Source: Fragilaria radians
Lineage: Eukaryota > Bacillariophyta > Fragilariophyceae > Fragilariales > Fragilariaceae
Direction: 5' to 3'
Length of the DNA stretch: 64,000 nucleotides
NCBI GenBank assembly: GCA_900642245.1
Contig: CAAAJI010000002.1
Location: forward strand, 244,850 to 308,849
Position numbers and translations under genes: made by a program. Numbering within the stretch: position 1 is the first letter of the stretch; the number at the start of each line of letters is the position of its first letter. This document shows positions 43,940 through 54,689 of this stretch, one piece after another. The notes beneath the pieces are model-generated. The model searched no databases and had not been told where the DNA came from. It worked only from the letters and a program-made list of their open reading frames with translations.

Positions 43940-46900
43940 ATGGAAGATGACTTTGGCTTGACGCAAGATTGTGTTGAATGGAGCGACGATACAGCCTCTA
44001 TCAATCTCACCCCTGCAAATCAAAAAGCTACGAGTAAAGATTACAGCCCGAATCAAGAGATTGAAGAATTGTGGAAACTCCTGGGCACTCCTTCTCAGAC
44101 GCCTGGTCAATCATTACAACATTCGCGAACAATAACTTTACCTCCAAAACGGCCCCGAAATTCTATTCGACCAATGGTTGAACAGCGGAAAAGAAAACGA
44201 CCACTGTCATCAGATTCTTGGAGTAAACGATTTGGTGACGGTCACCAAAATGAGGTAGATATATTGCACAAATCATCTCTTTCCCTGGGATTTGAAGAGC
44301 TACTGCAAAGACTTGATAATTCTCGTGACTCTTCACCGAAGAAAGAAAAGTTAATACCAAAAATCCTTGTAGCATCATCCCTCAAATCCAAAAATGATTC
44401 TTCAATACCAATCAATTCCTTGATGCCGCCACCTCAATTTGACACATCAGTCAGGACACAAATCCCTTCAATACAGCCAAAAAGAGGAAAGTTTGGATTA
44501 ATCGGGGATCCTCCTCTTCTCCCAAATGGTTCTTGTAAAAGTAGTATTCCGGAAAGGTTGACGAATGATTCTTTCCAGACCAAGGAATTTGAACAGAACA
44601 AAGCATCCAGGCAAGCTTGTACAAGCGAACCATCTCTGAAATATTCATTACATGAATCGAAGGATTCCAATACTACACTCCACTTGCATGCAAAATACAT
44701 TGGAAGCCAAGCTCCCGAATCGCCTATCCCAGTGGCTCAGCAAGAAAAATTCATGGATCTAGCTGACAAAAAAAATCCATCCGCTTTCTTAACAAGAGTG
44801 ACAGAGAGAAAAATGGTATCAGTTAAATGTGTCGATGACACCACCAATCACCTTTCTGACTCAATGGCTACTTCCAATCGAATAAACCAAGTACAAAATG
44901 CCCAAAGGGTAGTAATCACCCCCATAGGCCAAAGCATGGTAAATAAACATCATGCCTTTTCTCACCCAAATGTAGAAACTAAAAGCTTGCCTTCAACCAC
45001 ATCAACAGACCCGTCAAAAGCAACTGAGTTTGATGATGATTTCGATTTTAGTGAAGCAGACATCGCTGCACTGGACGCTGTCGTTGTAACTCAAGCAAAA
45101 CGATCAGATAGCAAAGGCAACACAGTCTCGAAAAGCGACATGGCTTCGCTCAAAGATATTTCCGATAATGTTATAATCTCTTCCACAACTAAAACTGATT
45201 TCACGTCTTTCGAAAACGACGACGACGAGTTTGGTGAGTTCAATATTGATTTCAATGACCTGGATATTATAGCACAGCAAAACATTAATGGGAAATCGGT
45301 GAAGACATCAAAAGAATCTTTTAGCGATCCGTTTGGAGAGGCATTTGATTTTTCTCAAATCGATAAAACAATCGCGGAACGACAGGATCAGGCGATTATT
45401 GAATTTCCAAAGCATACAACAAATAAAGACTTGAGATCCTTGGTGATTCCTCCATTTGACGTGAAGGTTGCAAATACTTTGGATCTACAATATGATGAAA
45501 GCCTTCCAGTTATAGCCTTCTCTCGCTTTTGTGTCATATCCGTAGTTGATGACATAAATAGCTATACAAAGGCAATATTAGTGAAGTCATGGACGAACGA
45601 AAGTCACCACAACAAGGAAAATCGTCGGCATTATTATCATACAATCTCTCGTAACATGTTACGAAGCAACTTGAAGGAACAGGATTATGGTGACGGCTGG
45701 ATATTCCTTCGTGGAGAATGGTATCACACGCAAGTAGAAGCACAAGATGTTATTCACTTGTGTTCCTTAAGTGGACGTTACAAAACAGATCAAACAGCAT
45801 TACCTGTCATTCTCCATACAAACGCACCGCAAGGGAGTGATCCAAATGACGATCTTTTTCTAATATTACATCCTGATACACTGGTTACTCCAACTATAGT
45901 TTCTGAAACAATTACCTGTTCTCGACGCGCTATCTTGCGATGGAGAATTGGATCAACTGGTATTAGCAATTCGGCGGCACTATATGGTACCATGAGGCAT
46001 CGACTCTTCGAAGAATGTCTTCATCATGACAGCTTTTCCCGCGAATTTGCGGAAGATCGTGTTCTAAAGATCGTTCGCCAAAATGCAGAAAATTTATTGG
46101 CACTGGGGATCAAAGATAATGAAGCCAAGAGAGAAGTCCTCAGAGTTTTACCTCAAATTCTCTTATTCAAAGCAAGCTACATCGATACTCGAAATCAATC
46201 ATTCAGCCAAGCCAATACAATCGATGGAAATGGCGTTAATCCAAGCAAGAAGTTCGTAGTGCGTTCCGTAGAAAGCATAGAGGAAGCGCTCATCTCACAA
46301 GAGCTAGGCCTGAAGGGAAATCTTGACGTCACAATACAGGCGATGACGCAAGATGTTCCATCTCTCACAGTTCCAAATCCTTCAGTTCCTGAGACTAGTC
46401 TTATTGCTATTGAGCTGAAGACGGGCATTAATCAAAATCCTCAGAATGTACATATGGCACAACTGGCTCTCTACACCCTATTACTTTCCATTAGGTATGG
46501 ACAGATGCCTACGCAAAGTCAAAGCGCATCCAAGACAGGGGTTCTTTTGTACATGAATCACGAGAGTATACGCGCTATTCGAGTGTCTCCGATGATTCAG
46601 GAATTAAAAAGTCTAATTGGACAAAGAAATGTCATCGCATCAGAAATGAAAAAAGCATCAGCTCCAAGGGGTATAAAAGTCAATGAGGGTGATATGGAAG
46701 ATGACGACATTTCTCAGCTTATTGTTGAACCTGCGCCCTGTACTTCTTTACCCAGCGTTCTTGGCAGTAGTCAACCCTGTGATCGTTGCTATGCAAATCG
46801 TGAATGCATGCTTTACGCAGCTGCGGACGAGTCAAAAAATTCCGGACAACAAGTCAAAAAATCACATGCAAAGCTAATATCACATTTTTGCAGTCATTTA

Positions 46901-49027
46901 GATGATGATGATTTCAATTACTTTCTCGAATGGGATCGCTTGATTGATATTGAAGCCGATGCAACTGCAAAATTTATCGCTACCTCATGGTTGACCTCTT
47001 CTGTGGACCTTGAGAGATCATCTGGAAAAACTGTTTCGTCTCTCTTATTAGATGATTGTTTGACATCTCCCCAGCTAGACGAGACCGGTTCCGAGTGGTT
47101 TCCTATAACGCTTACTCGATCAAAAGATTCTGAATCTAAATCTTTTTTCACAAATCTTGCTATAGAATCGGGATGTCATGTTGTAATCAGTGCTGATGAT
47201 ACTTCTTTCGCACCTAAAAGTAACCCTCGCAGATATCGCAGTAATATGCATTTAGCTCGCGGTATTGTGCAATCTGTTCATGAGAGTAAAATAGTTGTAC
47301 GAGTTTCTTCAGAAGATTCTCGCCAGCTAAGAAAGGAGCTTGAGGCAGTGACGATGCAAAGACGAATATTGAAACTGCGCATTGATAGGGACGACGTTCA
47401 GACTGGTTTAGGAACTACCAGACTCAATCTCATCAATCTCTTTACTGGTGATGCACAGCCACTTGATCAAAGCAAAGCAGATCCTAGACTTTTGCGACAC
47501 TGCACCTCCCGAAATCGATACCAATGGTTACGGAATGTCTTGGTCAAACTTCATCCTCCTCAATTTGATAGTCTCAGTTGTAACGGAATGTTTTGTACCA
47601 CTGAGAAATGCGACATTCCGGGGTGCAGCATCGAAGAATTAAAATTTGAATTTTCCCTATTAAATTGTGATCAGAAAGAGGCAGTTATGAAAATTTTCTC
47701 TGCCAAGGACTATTCACTTGTCCAAGGATTGCCCGGAACAGGAAAGTCCACCATAATTGTATTTGTTGCCCGGCTTTTTGTTGCACATGGCAAGCGGGTT
47801 CTAATCACTAGCTACACACATGCAGCAGTTGACAATATCATGATGAAGCTCATGGAGAAAGGTTTATCTAAAATTTCAAAGTCGGACTGCAGACCAAAAT
47901 TGCTGAGAATCGGGGTCAAAAGTTCATCGCATCCAGCTGTTCATCCTATACTTCTATCAGCTGTCGCAACTAGTTTTCAGAAGAGGCTGGATTCCTCTTC
48001 TTGTCATATGCCGTCTTCGGAATCGCTACAAGCAACTTTATTGAGAGCACGAATTGTTGGTATTACTGCTTTGTCAATTCCGCGTTCGCCTGTTCTCATG
48101 AATCAGGACTTCGATGTAGTAATCGTTGACGAAGCCGGTCAAATTAGTCAACCAGTGATAATCGGTGCGTTGTCAGCAGCGAATTCTTTTATTCTTGTCG
48201 GAGATCACATGCAATTGCCACCTTTAGTTCAAAGTCAGGTAGCAGAAAAAGCAGGGTTTGGTGTGTCAATGTTGAGTAGATTGGCAGAAAAACACCCAGC
48301 TTGTGTAGCCCAACTGAAACTGCAATATCGAATGCACGCAAGCATATGTCAATTATGTAATGATATTGTGTACGGAGGAAAGCTGAAATGTGCAAACGAT
48401 GCTATCATGTCGGAGCTCCTTCATCTCAACAAGTTTCGAAATTCGGATACGTGGGTTTGTCGTATTATTGATCCTAATAAGCCCGTAGTATTTGCAAATA
48501 CCGATTACTTTGAACGCCAGGACGGCGATTCTAGGCAGGTTATTGTGGGGCTTGAACGACGCCCAGAGAAGAACGACCGTGGAAATATGGTGAACGATCG
48601 AGAAGTTTCTATAGTGAGAAGAGTCATTGAGGAACTTGTCATAAGCGGGCTATCGCCGTCTTTGATTGGCATTATTTCCCCTTTTCGAGCACAAGTCAGG
48701 ATGTTCAATGATTCCGAACCTTTCTCTCGTTGGAAATCTTGTGGTTTAGAGATCAGTACAATCGATCGATATCAAGGGAGGGACAAACAAGTTATCATAC
48801 TATCGCTAGTTCGAAGCAACGCCAAAGGATTTTCTGGAAAGCTTTTAAATGATTTTCGTCGATTGAATGTCGCAGTATCCAGAGCTAAAAAGAAGCTAAT
48901 TATGGTCGGGTCGTATTTTACTCTACATAATGGAAGCGATGTTTTACGCCCAATTCTGGACAATTTTGAATCGAGGAATCAAATCGAAAGAATTCCGGAA
49001 TACATTTTAAGATCTCAGTTGTCTTAA
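43940..49027 (+). CDS. DNA2: DNA2 nuclease-helicase
   Basis: Single-exon protein of 1,695 aa. DNA2 trims 5' flaps at Okazaki fragments and resects double-strand breaks in the nucleus. The RecB-like nuclease domain has its 4Fe-4S cysteines: C660 (TCSRRAIL) and C947, C950, C956 (PCDRCYANREC). Its metal-binding motifs are GTMRHRLFEECL, GLKGNLDVT (the Asp) and IAIELKTG (E-x-K). The SF1 helicase follows: Walker A QGLPGTGKST (about 1262-1271), ITSYTHAAVDNIM (motif Ia), VIVDEAGQISQP (Walker B, about 1397), LVGDHMQLPPLV (motif III), LQYRMHASI (motif IV) and STIDRYQGRDKQVII (motif V), with LNVAVSRAKKKLI (motif VI). The first 500 residues are disordered and Ser/Asp-rich, making the protein much longer than human DNA2 (about 1,060 aa). 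Convergent with Obg, 5 bp between stop codons. Confidence 0.95.
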   Translation: MEDDFGLTQDCVEWSDDTASINLTPANQKATSKDYSPNQEIEELWKLLGTPSQTPGQSLQHSRTITLPPKRPRNSIRPMVEQRKRKRPLSSDSWSKRFGDGHQNEVDILHKSSLSLGFEELLQRLDNSRDSSPKKEKLIPKILVASSLKSKNDSSIPINSLMPPPQFDTSVRTQIPSIQPKRGKFGLIGDPPLLPNGSCKSSIPERLTNDSFQTKEFEQNKASRQACTSEPSLKYSLHESKDSNTTLHLHAKYIGSQAPESPIPVAQQEKFMDLADKKNPSAFLTRVTERKMVSVKCVDDTTNHLSDSMATSNRINQVQNAQRVVITPIGQSMVNKHHAFSHPNVETKSLPSTTSTDPSKATEFDDDFDFSEADIAALDAVVVTQAKRSDSKGNTVSKSDMASLKDISDNVIISSTTKTDFTSFENDDDEFGEFNIDFNDLDIIAQQNINGKSVKTSKESFSDPFGEAFDFSQIDKTIAERQDQAIIEFPKHTTNKDLRSLVIPPFDVKVANTLDLQYDESLPVIAFSRFCVISVVDDINSYTKAILVKSWTNESHHNKENRRHYYHTISRNMLRSNLKEQDYGDGWIFLRGEWYHTQVEAQDVIHLCSLSGRYKTDQTALPVILHTNAPQGSDPNDDLFLILHPDTLVTPTIVSETITCSRRAILRWRIGSTGISNSAALYGTMRHRLFEECLHHDSFSREFAEDRVLKIVRQNAENLLALGIKDNEAKREVLRVLPQILLFKASYIDTRNQSFSQANTIDGNGVNPSKKFVVRSVESIEEALISQELGLKGNLDVTIQAMTQDVPSLTVPNPSVPETSLIAIELKTGINQNPQNVHMAQLALYTLLLSIRYGQMPTQSQSASKTGVLLYMNHESIRAIRVSPMIQELKSLIGQRNVIASEMKKASAPRGIKVNEGDMEDDDISQLIVEPAPCTSLPSVLGSSQPCDRCYANRECMLYAAADESKNSGQQVKKSHAKLISHFCSHLDDDDFNYFLEWDRLIDIEADATAKFIATSWLTSSVDLERSSGKTVSSLLLDDCLTSPQLDETGSEWFPITLTRSKDSESKSFFTNLAIESGCHVVISADDTSFAPKSNPRRYRSNMHLARGIVQSVHESKIVVRVSSEDSRQLRKELEAVTMQRRILKLRIDRDDVQTGLGTTRLNLINLFTGDAQPLDQSKADPRLLRHCTSRNRYQWLRNVLVKLHPPQFDSLSCNGMFCTTEKCDIPGCSIEELKFEFSLLNCDQKEAVMKIFSAKDYSLVQGLPGTGKSTIIVFVARLFVAHGKRVLITSYTHAAVDNIMMKLMEKGLSKISKSDCRPKLLRIGVKSSSHPAVHPILLSAVATSFQKRLDSSSCHMPSSESLQATLLRARIVGITALSIPRSPVLMNQDFDVVIVDEAGQISQPVIIGALSAANSFILVGDHMQLPPLVQSQVAEKAGFGVSMLSRLAEKHPACVAQLKLQYRMHASICQLCNDIVYGGKLKCANDAIMSELLHLNKFRNSDTWVCRIIDPNKPVVFANTDYFERQDGDSRQVIVGLERRPEKNDRGNMVNDREVSIVRRVIEELVISGLSPSLIGIISPFRAQVRMFNDSEPFSRWKSCGLEISTIDRYQGRDKQVIILSLVRSNAKGFSGKLLNDFRRLNVAVSRAKKKLIMVGSYFTLHNGSDVLRPILDNFESRNQIERIPEYILRSQLS

Positions 49028-49032
49028 TGGTT

Positions 49033-50673
49033 TTAGTCAAACGATGCTTCATTTGCTTCTTTTAAATCTAGCTCGCCTTGTTCTACAATCTCTCTAATCT
49101 GTCGGCTAAGCAGCGCCAAGCCTTCTCCAGTTACCCCCGCACTGATTCCCAGAACTTTGCCATTAAATCTTAAACCAGCATCCTCAGCAACCTTTTGAAG
49201 CTCAAATTTAAGTTCGGATGATTCTGCCTCAGATAGTAGATCCACTTTATTTGCGACAACTAGAGCTGGCCTTGTGAGCAGTTCTCCCTGAGGATATGAC
49301 TCAAGTTCATCAATAAGAACGCGGAAATCATCTACAGGGTCACGACCGTCTGTACCAGCACTGTCAACAATATACATCAAGGCTTTGGTTCTTTCAATAT
49401 GCTTTAAGAAAGCATGTCCTCGGCCTTTACCTTGACTGGCACCTTCTACCAATCCTGGAATATCAGCCACCTTGATTTTTTTGTTATCGCGATATTCTAT
49501 CGATCCAATAATGGGATGTAACGTTGTGAAGGGATATGGAGCGATTTTGGGCGATGCACGGCTAATGGCAGCTAGGAACGATGACTTACCAGCATTCGGA
49601 AATCCGACTAATCCAAGGTCTGCAATCATTTTCAACTCAAGCTCTAGAAAGGCAATATCTCCTCTACTAGGACGTGCACGTCGGCTTACAATTTTAGACG
49701 ATGGAAGTGGCCCGTGGACGGAGGAATAATCACTATTTCCCCTACCTCCCCGTCCACCACGTGCAACAACACACCAAGAACCTGGTTTGTCTAAATCCAT
49801 TAGAGTGACTCGTTCTCTAAGGGGGGCGGAGTCATTACCAGTATCATTATCATAATTATCATCCTGGACGTTCAAATCCTTTCCTTCCTGACCAGAATCC
49901 TCATAGATACCTCGGAGGTGACTTCGAGAATTGTATCCACCCTCTTCATATCTTCCATCTTCATCAATAATGTCATCATCTTCTTCATCTTCACCAATGC
50001 TTTCTTCATCTTCATCGTCATCAATGCTGTCTTCATCTTCTTCATCTTCATCCTCATGAAAATTGTCATAATATTCATCATCATGAAAATCCTTCGTTCC
50101 GGAACCATGGCCTAGAAATTCATCGTCGTCATCGTCGTCGTCGTCGTAAGCGTCATCCTCATCATAATCCTGAGGCCGTATAATTCTAAGATTGACAGGA
50201 TCCCAATCTTCATCTTGTCCGATTACTCTTCGTACGATTACTCCACATGGAATTCTTATAACTGTATTCTTTCCCGCTCGTCCAGTTCTATCTTGAGAAC
50301 TCCCGCTTGTGCCTGATTCGGCAATCACAACAGTGCGTGACATTCGTAAACTTTGAACACTTGGATCAGCCACCAAAATGACGTGTCCTCCCCTACCTCC
50401 ATGTCCTCCATCAGGACGTCGTTTGTTTCCACGTGAAGTAACTGATTCCTGAGATAAACTGCCACTACCTCCTTGTCCTGCCACAGCACGTAGGCGAATT
50501 TGATCTATGAATCGTTTGGATCCACGACCTCTTTGTCTTCCTTTGTTTCGATCTTTAGCGGATTGCGAATGGGAACGAAATGAATAATTGTAATGACAAT
50601 CTTGAAGGATTTTCTTCGCTGTTACAATGGCTTGGCGAGATATTGGCCGAGGAAGGAAGCTAGATGAAAACAT
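49033..50673 (-). CDS. obg: Obg-family GTPase with large acidic insertion, probably organellar
   Basis: Single-exon protein of 546 aa. The N-terminus MFSSSFLPRPISRQAIVTAK is Ser/Arg-rich without acid, as in a mitochondrial (or plastid) presequence. The Gly-rich Obg fold begins at about residue 55 (FIDQIRLRAVAGQGGSGS, RRPDGGHGGRGGHVILVAD) and resumes at VVARGGRGGRGNSDYSS. Between them, residues about 168-288, sits an Asp/Glu-dominated insertion not found in bacterial Obg. The G domain has G1 GFPNAGKSS (about 357), switch YPFTTLHPIIG, G3 DIPGLVEGASQGKGRGHAFL, and G4 NKVDLL. Obg proteins act in large-subunit ribosome assembly. The usual C-terminal OCT domain is missing, as in mitochondrial GTPBP5/10-type members. 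The stop codon lies 5 bp from the DNA2 stop. Confidence 0.93.
   Translation of the reverse strand: MFSSSFLPRPISRQAIVTAKKILQDCHYNYSFRSHSQSAKDRNKGRQRGRGSKRFIDQIRLRAVAGQGGSGSLSQESVTSRGNKRRPDGGHGGRGGHVILVADPSVQSLRMSRTVVIAESGTSGSSQDRTGRAGKNTVIRIPCGVIVRRVIGQDEDWDPVNLRIIRPQDYDEDDAYDDDDDDDDEFLGHGSGTKDFHDDEYYDNFHEDEDEEDEDSIDDDEDEESIGEDEEDDDIIDEDGRYEEGGYNSRSHLRGIYEDSGQEGKDLNVQDDNYDNDTGNDSAPLRERVTLMDLDKPGSWCVVARGGRGGRGNSDYSSVHGPLPSSKIVSRRARPSRGDIAFLELELKMIADLGLVGFPNAGKSSFLAAISRASPKIAPYPFTTLHPIIGSIEYRDNKKIKVADIPGLVEGASQGKGRGHAFLKHIERTKALMYIVDSAGTDGRDPVDDFRVLIDELESYPQGELLTRPALVVANKVDLLSEAESSELKFELQKVAEDAGLRFNGKVLGISAGVTGEGLALLSRQIREIVEQGELDLKEANEASFD
49990..50165. repeat. Low-complexity GAT/GAA tract encoding the acidic Obg insertion
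   Basis: Plus-strand TCATC/TCTTC/GTC repeats read on the minus strand as Asp and Glu codons. A pure GTC/ATC stretch near 50121-50150 encodes eight consecutive Asp. The mixed codons suggest selection on composition rather than a single recent slippage event. Confidence 0.85.
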
Positions 50674-51771
50674 GGATCACAAATTATGAAAATCATACAT
50701 TCGGATGGATGAAACGTAACTCCATCTCTAGACGCAATATGTACATCAAGATTGACTACTACAGTTTCCCCTGTGACGGTACTTTGGATATTGCAAATCA
50801 GAACTCTTCGCAAGTCAATTGTTTGATCCAGATTTTCCTCATCCATCAATTGCCATCAAAGATGGCGCATCCAATACTTTGTAAGCATAAAATGATTTCC
50901 ATCTCCAAATCATTCCTTTGTTGTGGTCTGTGTCTTGTGCCACATAACCTTACAAAGTTTTTTTTTTGCCTTTTTTGCTTTCTTCTTCACAGTAGTCAGT
51001 ATCAAAGGATTTTCTCACCGAACATTTTGATTTCCCACTTCAATTTTAAGCCAGTGACCAAATAATGCAATTTCCAATTCATTGTTCAGAGAAAATTTTG
51101 TAGTCACTGCATGCTACTATGTCAGAATACTTGATTCCTACCACATCTTGTGGGTTGCATCTTTTGGCCTATATTTTTCATCACGCGTAATACTACAAGG
51201 TGGGCCAATATGTCCAGGCATTGTTGATGCAAACCACTAACATATCCCATAACTCTCTGTATTGGATACCCCATTGTGAAGCAAAAAAATAGCCATCCCA
51301 TTTCTTTTTCCTGCCTTGTTTGTCAGGTACCTTCTCTTTTCTTCAAGTGAAAAGTCACGTCGTGTAATGATGGTACATCTGGATCAGTTTACTCCTAAAT
51401 TGACTCTCCAAGACTTAAAGAGGGCCCTGAACATTGCCAGCAAAGATTTCATCTTTTATCATACATCACCAATCTGCTGGAATACTTCCTTGGCTGATGA
51501 ATACTTTGATTTTTCACTCAATTTTTTCTTTTTATATTTTTGTGTCCTCATTTCCTTACCCCTTTCCACCATTGGGACATCGTTGACTTTACTCTAATGT
51601 ATCACTTATTTTATTCGCGATCTAAACTTACACTTAAATAATTACCAAAAGCAAATACAAAATAACTTTGAAAACTAAGTATGGATACAAAATCTTACAT
51701 ATTTCATGTACAAAGGAAAACATCAAGGGTAGTCACACGTTCTCACAAAAAAGGTGCTGCAATCATTGCAG
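50674..51771. other. Intergenic between Obg and kinesin, no firm gene
   Basis: A minus-strand frame at about 50640-50850 opens with ATG and reads MDEENLDQTIDLRRVLICNI, which looks coding. It overlaps the Obg start in a different frame and has no splice link that I can support. A plus-strand frame at 51316-51597 contains HLDQFTPKLTLQDLKRALNI, also coding-like but unrecognised. The rest is pyrimidine-rich and AT-rich. Confidence 0.35.
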
Positions 51772-53684
51772 CTATGCGGTAAAGGATTCCAGAGACAACC
51801 AAACGTACATTACCGTCACAAGGAACAAGTCTTGAAACCGAAAAAAGAAGAAGACAAAAGACAAATATATACTCCACTTGAGAATAATATATTGAGCTCT
51901 CAGTTTCCCATTGGTATCGCTACCTGCTATTTCTAATTTCTCGCGATATCGCTCAAGTCTTCCAGTCAGAATTATATTTCTATGGACAATACGGCGAAGG
52001 GCTGTACGTGCATTGTCCAAATCAATTCTCAAACTATCGATCATATCCTCGGCATTTTCTAGGCAATTTTCCAAAAACTTTGCTTTCTCTTCATAATCAG
52101 AGACGCAAGACTTCCAGCTTCCTTTTTCTTGGCTATTCGCCAGAATGAGAACTTCTGACGGAGGAACGTCTTGCGCACTTGCAGGGTCACGACGATGTGT
52201 GATACGTGGAATGGAAACTGATGACCAGAATGTGTCGCTTGGATCAAAGTGTTCCCCTGCATCCGAAGACCATCGCGTTTCTGTAATGGTTGGAACTGTC
52301 CCTGTTTTCATCAAAAGTCCTTTTTCGAATTTGTGGCAAAGTAAGCTATTTTTGGGGGTAAGACGAAAGTCCTCACCTCCGAAAATCAGTTGCTTCACTT
52401 TTCTCAACTCGCTTGCTGCTTCCATGTAAGCATTTTCTGATTTTGAATTTTGTTGCTCCATGGCCAGAAGCGCCTGGCGTGTTGCTTTGAGTTCTTGCTT
52501 GATTTTAGCCACTTCTTCACAATCCCCTGTCATCATCACATTAACCTGTGCCTTTATTTCGATCAACTTTGCACGAGAAGCAAACCTTAAGGTTGAGCGT
52601 GTTTCCTCCACAAAGGCGTTAGAAGGATTAATGTTACATATCACTGCCATCAAGGCGTTTCCAGATAAATAAGGTTGAAGAATAAAAGTAAGCTTGGAAT
52701 CACGATAACTGATGAACTTGGGTCTTGTTGAGGGTGGAAGGCTTAGAGAATGAATAACTTTGGAGAGAGATAAGAGACTTTTGTTGATCGTCCCACCCTC
52801 TCTTTGCTGGAGTTTATTTGTGTCTGCACTTGAGCTGTTTTCAGAGCCCGCAAGATCTACCAAATTAAGACAAGCCATAATTTTCTTTTCGCCAAGCCTT
52901 GTTTCAACCTTAATACGAAATATAGCGTGGCTTCGGGATGATCGTTGATTCATCCTTGTTGCAGAAACTTGACGAAGGCGATTTCCAAGATGTAAAAGCT
53001 CCAAGGCTCTCCCTAGATTGTTGACCTGAAACTGCCGACAATTCACCTGAACCCCTTCATTAGGATCACTTCGAACCGTCAACGACGTCCCGTGATCCGA
53101 TCCTGAATCTATGGTATCGTCTTCACACATCATCGGAAGTAAATCACGAACTTGTTCGTTATAAATTTCAAAATATGAAATGAATATCTGTGAATCTTCG
53201 TTGGATTCTTCGATCCAATGATAAACATCGGCGACTGCCATTTGCAATATTCCAGATTCATTTTGACTATTCTTTTCATTCCCTTGCATAGTGAATGTCT
53301 TCCCAGATCCTGTTTGCCCGTAACAGAAAACAGTTCCATGCTTGCCACTGGTGACACCCCGTACAACAGGTGTTACGATTTCATGATATATGGACTCAGT
53401 AGTTGAAGTTTCCCCATATATATGATCAAATTGAAAGAAAGATTTGCCGTCTACTCGTCCTGCTCCTATCTGCTCGATAGCATACGGCGAACAACTCCAA
53501 GCCCGCTCTGGATGACGAATAAATCTTGATCTCACACGATGTGCTTCTTCAATTGGGCGAAGGCGCACTGCCACTAAGCTCGATATGTAGACGAAATCTG
53601 TTTAGAGAGATCGTATGACCATTAAATTGATTAACAAGAGGAGATTCTCTTACCTATCACTTTACATTCCTTCGTAGACGACAT
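51772..53684 (-). CDS. Kinesin motor protein, kinesin-7 (CENP-E)-like
   Basis: Exons 53684-53654 (MSSTKECKVI) and 53573-51772, with an 80-nt intron (GTAAGA...CTTAG) and a split Val codon, give 610 aa beginning KVIVAVRLRPI. The motor domain (about 8-360) has the P-loop YGQTGSGKTFTM (about 95-106), SSRSHAIFRI (switch I), LVDLAGSENSS (switch II), INKSLLSLSKVI and YRDSKLTFILQPYLSGN. FDHIYGETSTTESIYHEIV and the short neck resemble kinesin-7. A coiled-coil region (LESEKAK-like heptads, about 360-560) follows. Such motors move on microtubules, often in mitosis. The last 40 residues are oddly hydrophobic (YLSFVFFFFRFQ); a 42-nt in-frame GTATAT...TTTCAAG segment (about 51830-51871) could be an unspliced micro-intron there. 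Confidence 0.92.
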
Positions 53685-54122
53685 CTTTCTCCTCTGAGTC
53701 AGACTTCGAGAATTGATCCGGATTCCAAAGCAGCTAAGTCCAATGTATTTTCAAAATTTAGTTCGAAGATATTAAACTACAATTGTATTATGATGAATGC
53801 AAGCCTCGATGAAAATAGAGCTGAAAGCTAAAGGAGTGATGGATTGATGTACACTGCCACCGAAAAAATAAAAGTTGCGAACCTTCTTGTCAGTGTTAAA
53901 ACACTAAGTTAAATACGACGAATCCACCTTGCGAGTCTGCCGTGCTGACAGACAGAAAACTCAATTGTAAATACACAAATAGATAATTAAGTAGAAAAAA
54001 AGGTTTTGAAACAGTCTCCAGTAATTAGAATTCTGAGTAATTCACATAGCACGGTGATGATACGTATTCAAACTGACGCATGAAATTCAAATGAAACACC
54101 GTTAAATTTATCTCCAGCTCTA

Positions 54123-54314
54123 ATGAGGTTGTGTTTTCTACAGAGAGAAATACATGCTGCCTTAACGTCAAAATTCCTAGTGATTAAGTTTACGAAAACA
54201 GAGGACAACACTTTAGCAAATGGAAATCCTCAAGAATTCTTTTTCGACGAATTGCCGCCATTATGTGATACATACTATGACGTGGTTCGGATACTAACCG
54301 AATGGAAAAGTTAG
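54123..54314 (+). other. Possible short coding exon, unrecognised
   Basis: The frame opens with ATG (MRLCFLQ) and then has a TTTTCTACAG acceptor-like site before AGAGAAATACATGCTGCC. After it the frame reads VIKFTKTEDNTLANGNPQEF and FFDELPPLCDTYYDVVRIL, to a TAG. The composition looks coding, and it could be the last exon of a plus-strand gene or a fragment. I find no matching upstream exon. Confidence 0.3.
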
Positions 54315-54689
54315 GAATCATTGCGAAACCACTCAAGAATATGTCCATGGATCAAACGTATGCATTCAGTAATGTGTATCCACAACTACTTTGGTAGACT
54401 TCTTTGTATACTACAATCTATTATCGGTCCAAACAGATAATCTGACTAATAAAACAATTACAACACTTAGAGCACATTCATAAGCTCCTCCAATTTCGTT
54501 TGCGGTAGGATAATCATTCGTAAAGGGGTTGGATCATCATTTGACCAATTCAAACCTAGCTTGTTAATCACAGTGTATCTCGCACTATAGATGATGTTCT
54601 GTGAATTTGTTACTCGATTTTCCCAATTATCGATTCAAGTCTCATTTTTCGTGCTCTGGATTTCGAGTCAAACTAGGCATTGGGAGTGT

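Noticed and set aside
49918..50115. Ile/Phe-rich hydrophobic frame, possible small membrane protein
   Set aside because: It is the antisense of the acidic Obg insertion; Asp/Glu codons read backwards give Ile, Phe and Val.
50664..51065. 133-codon plus-strand frame overlapping the Obg start
   Set aside because: Overlap with the Obg coding start, Cys/Phe-rich random-looking composition and lack of splice evidence argue against a gene.
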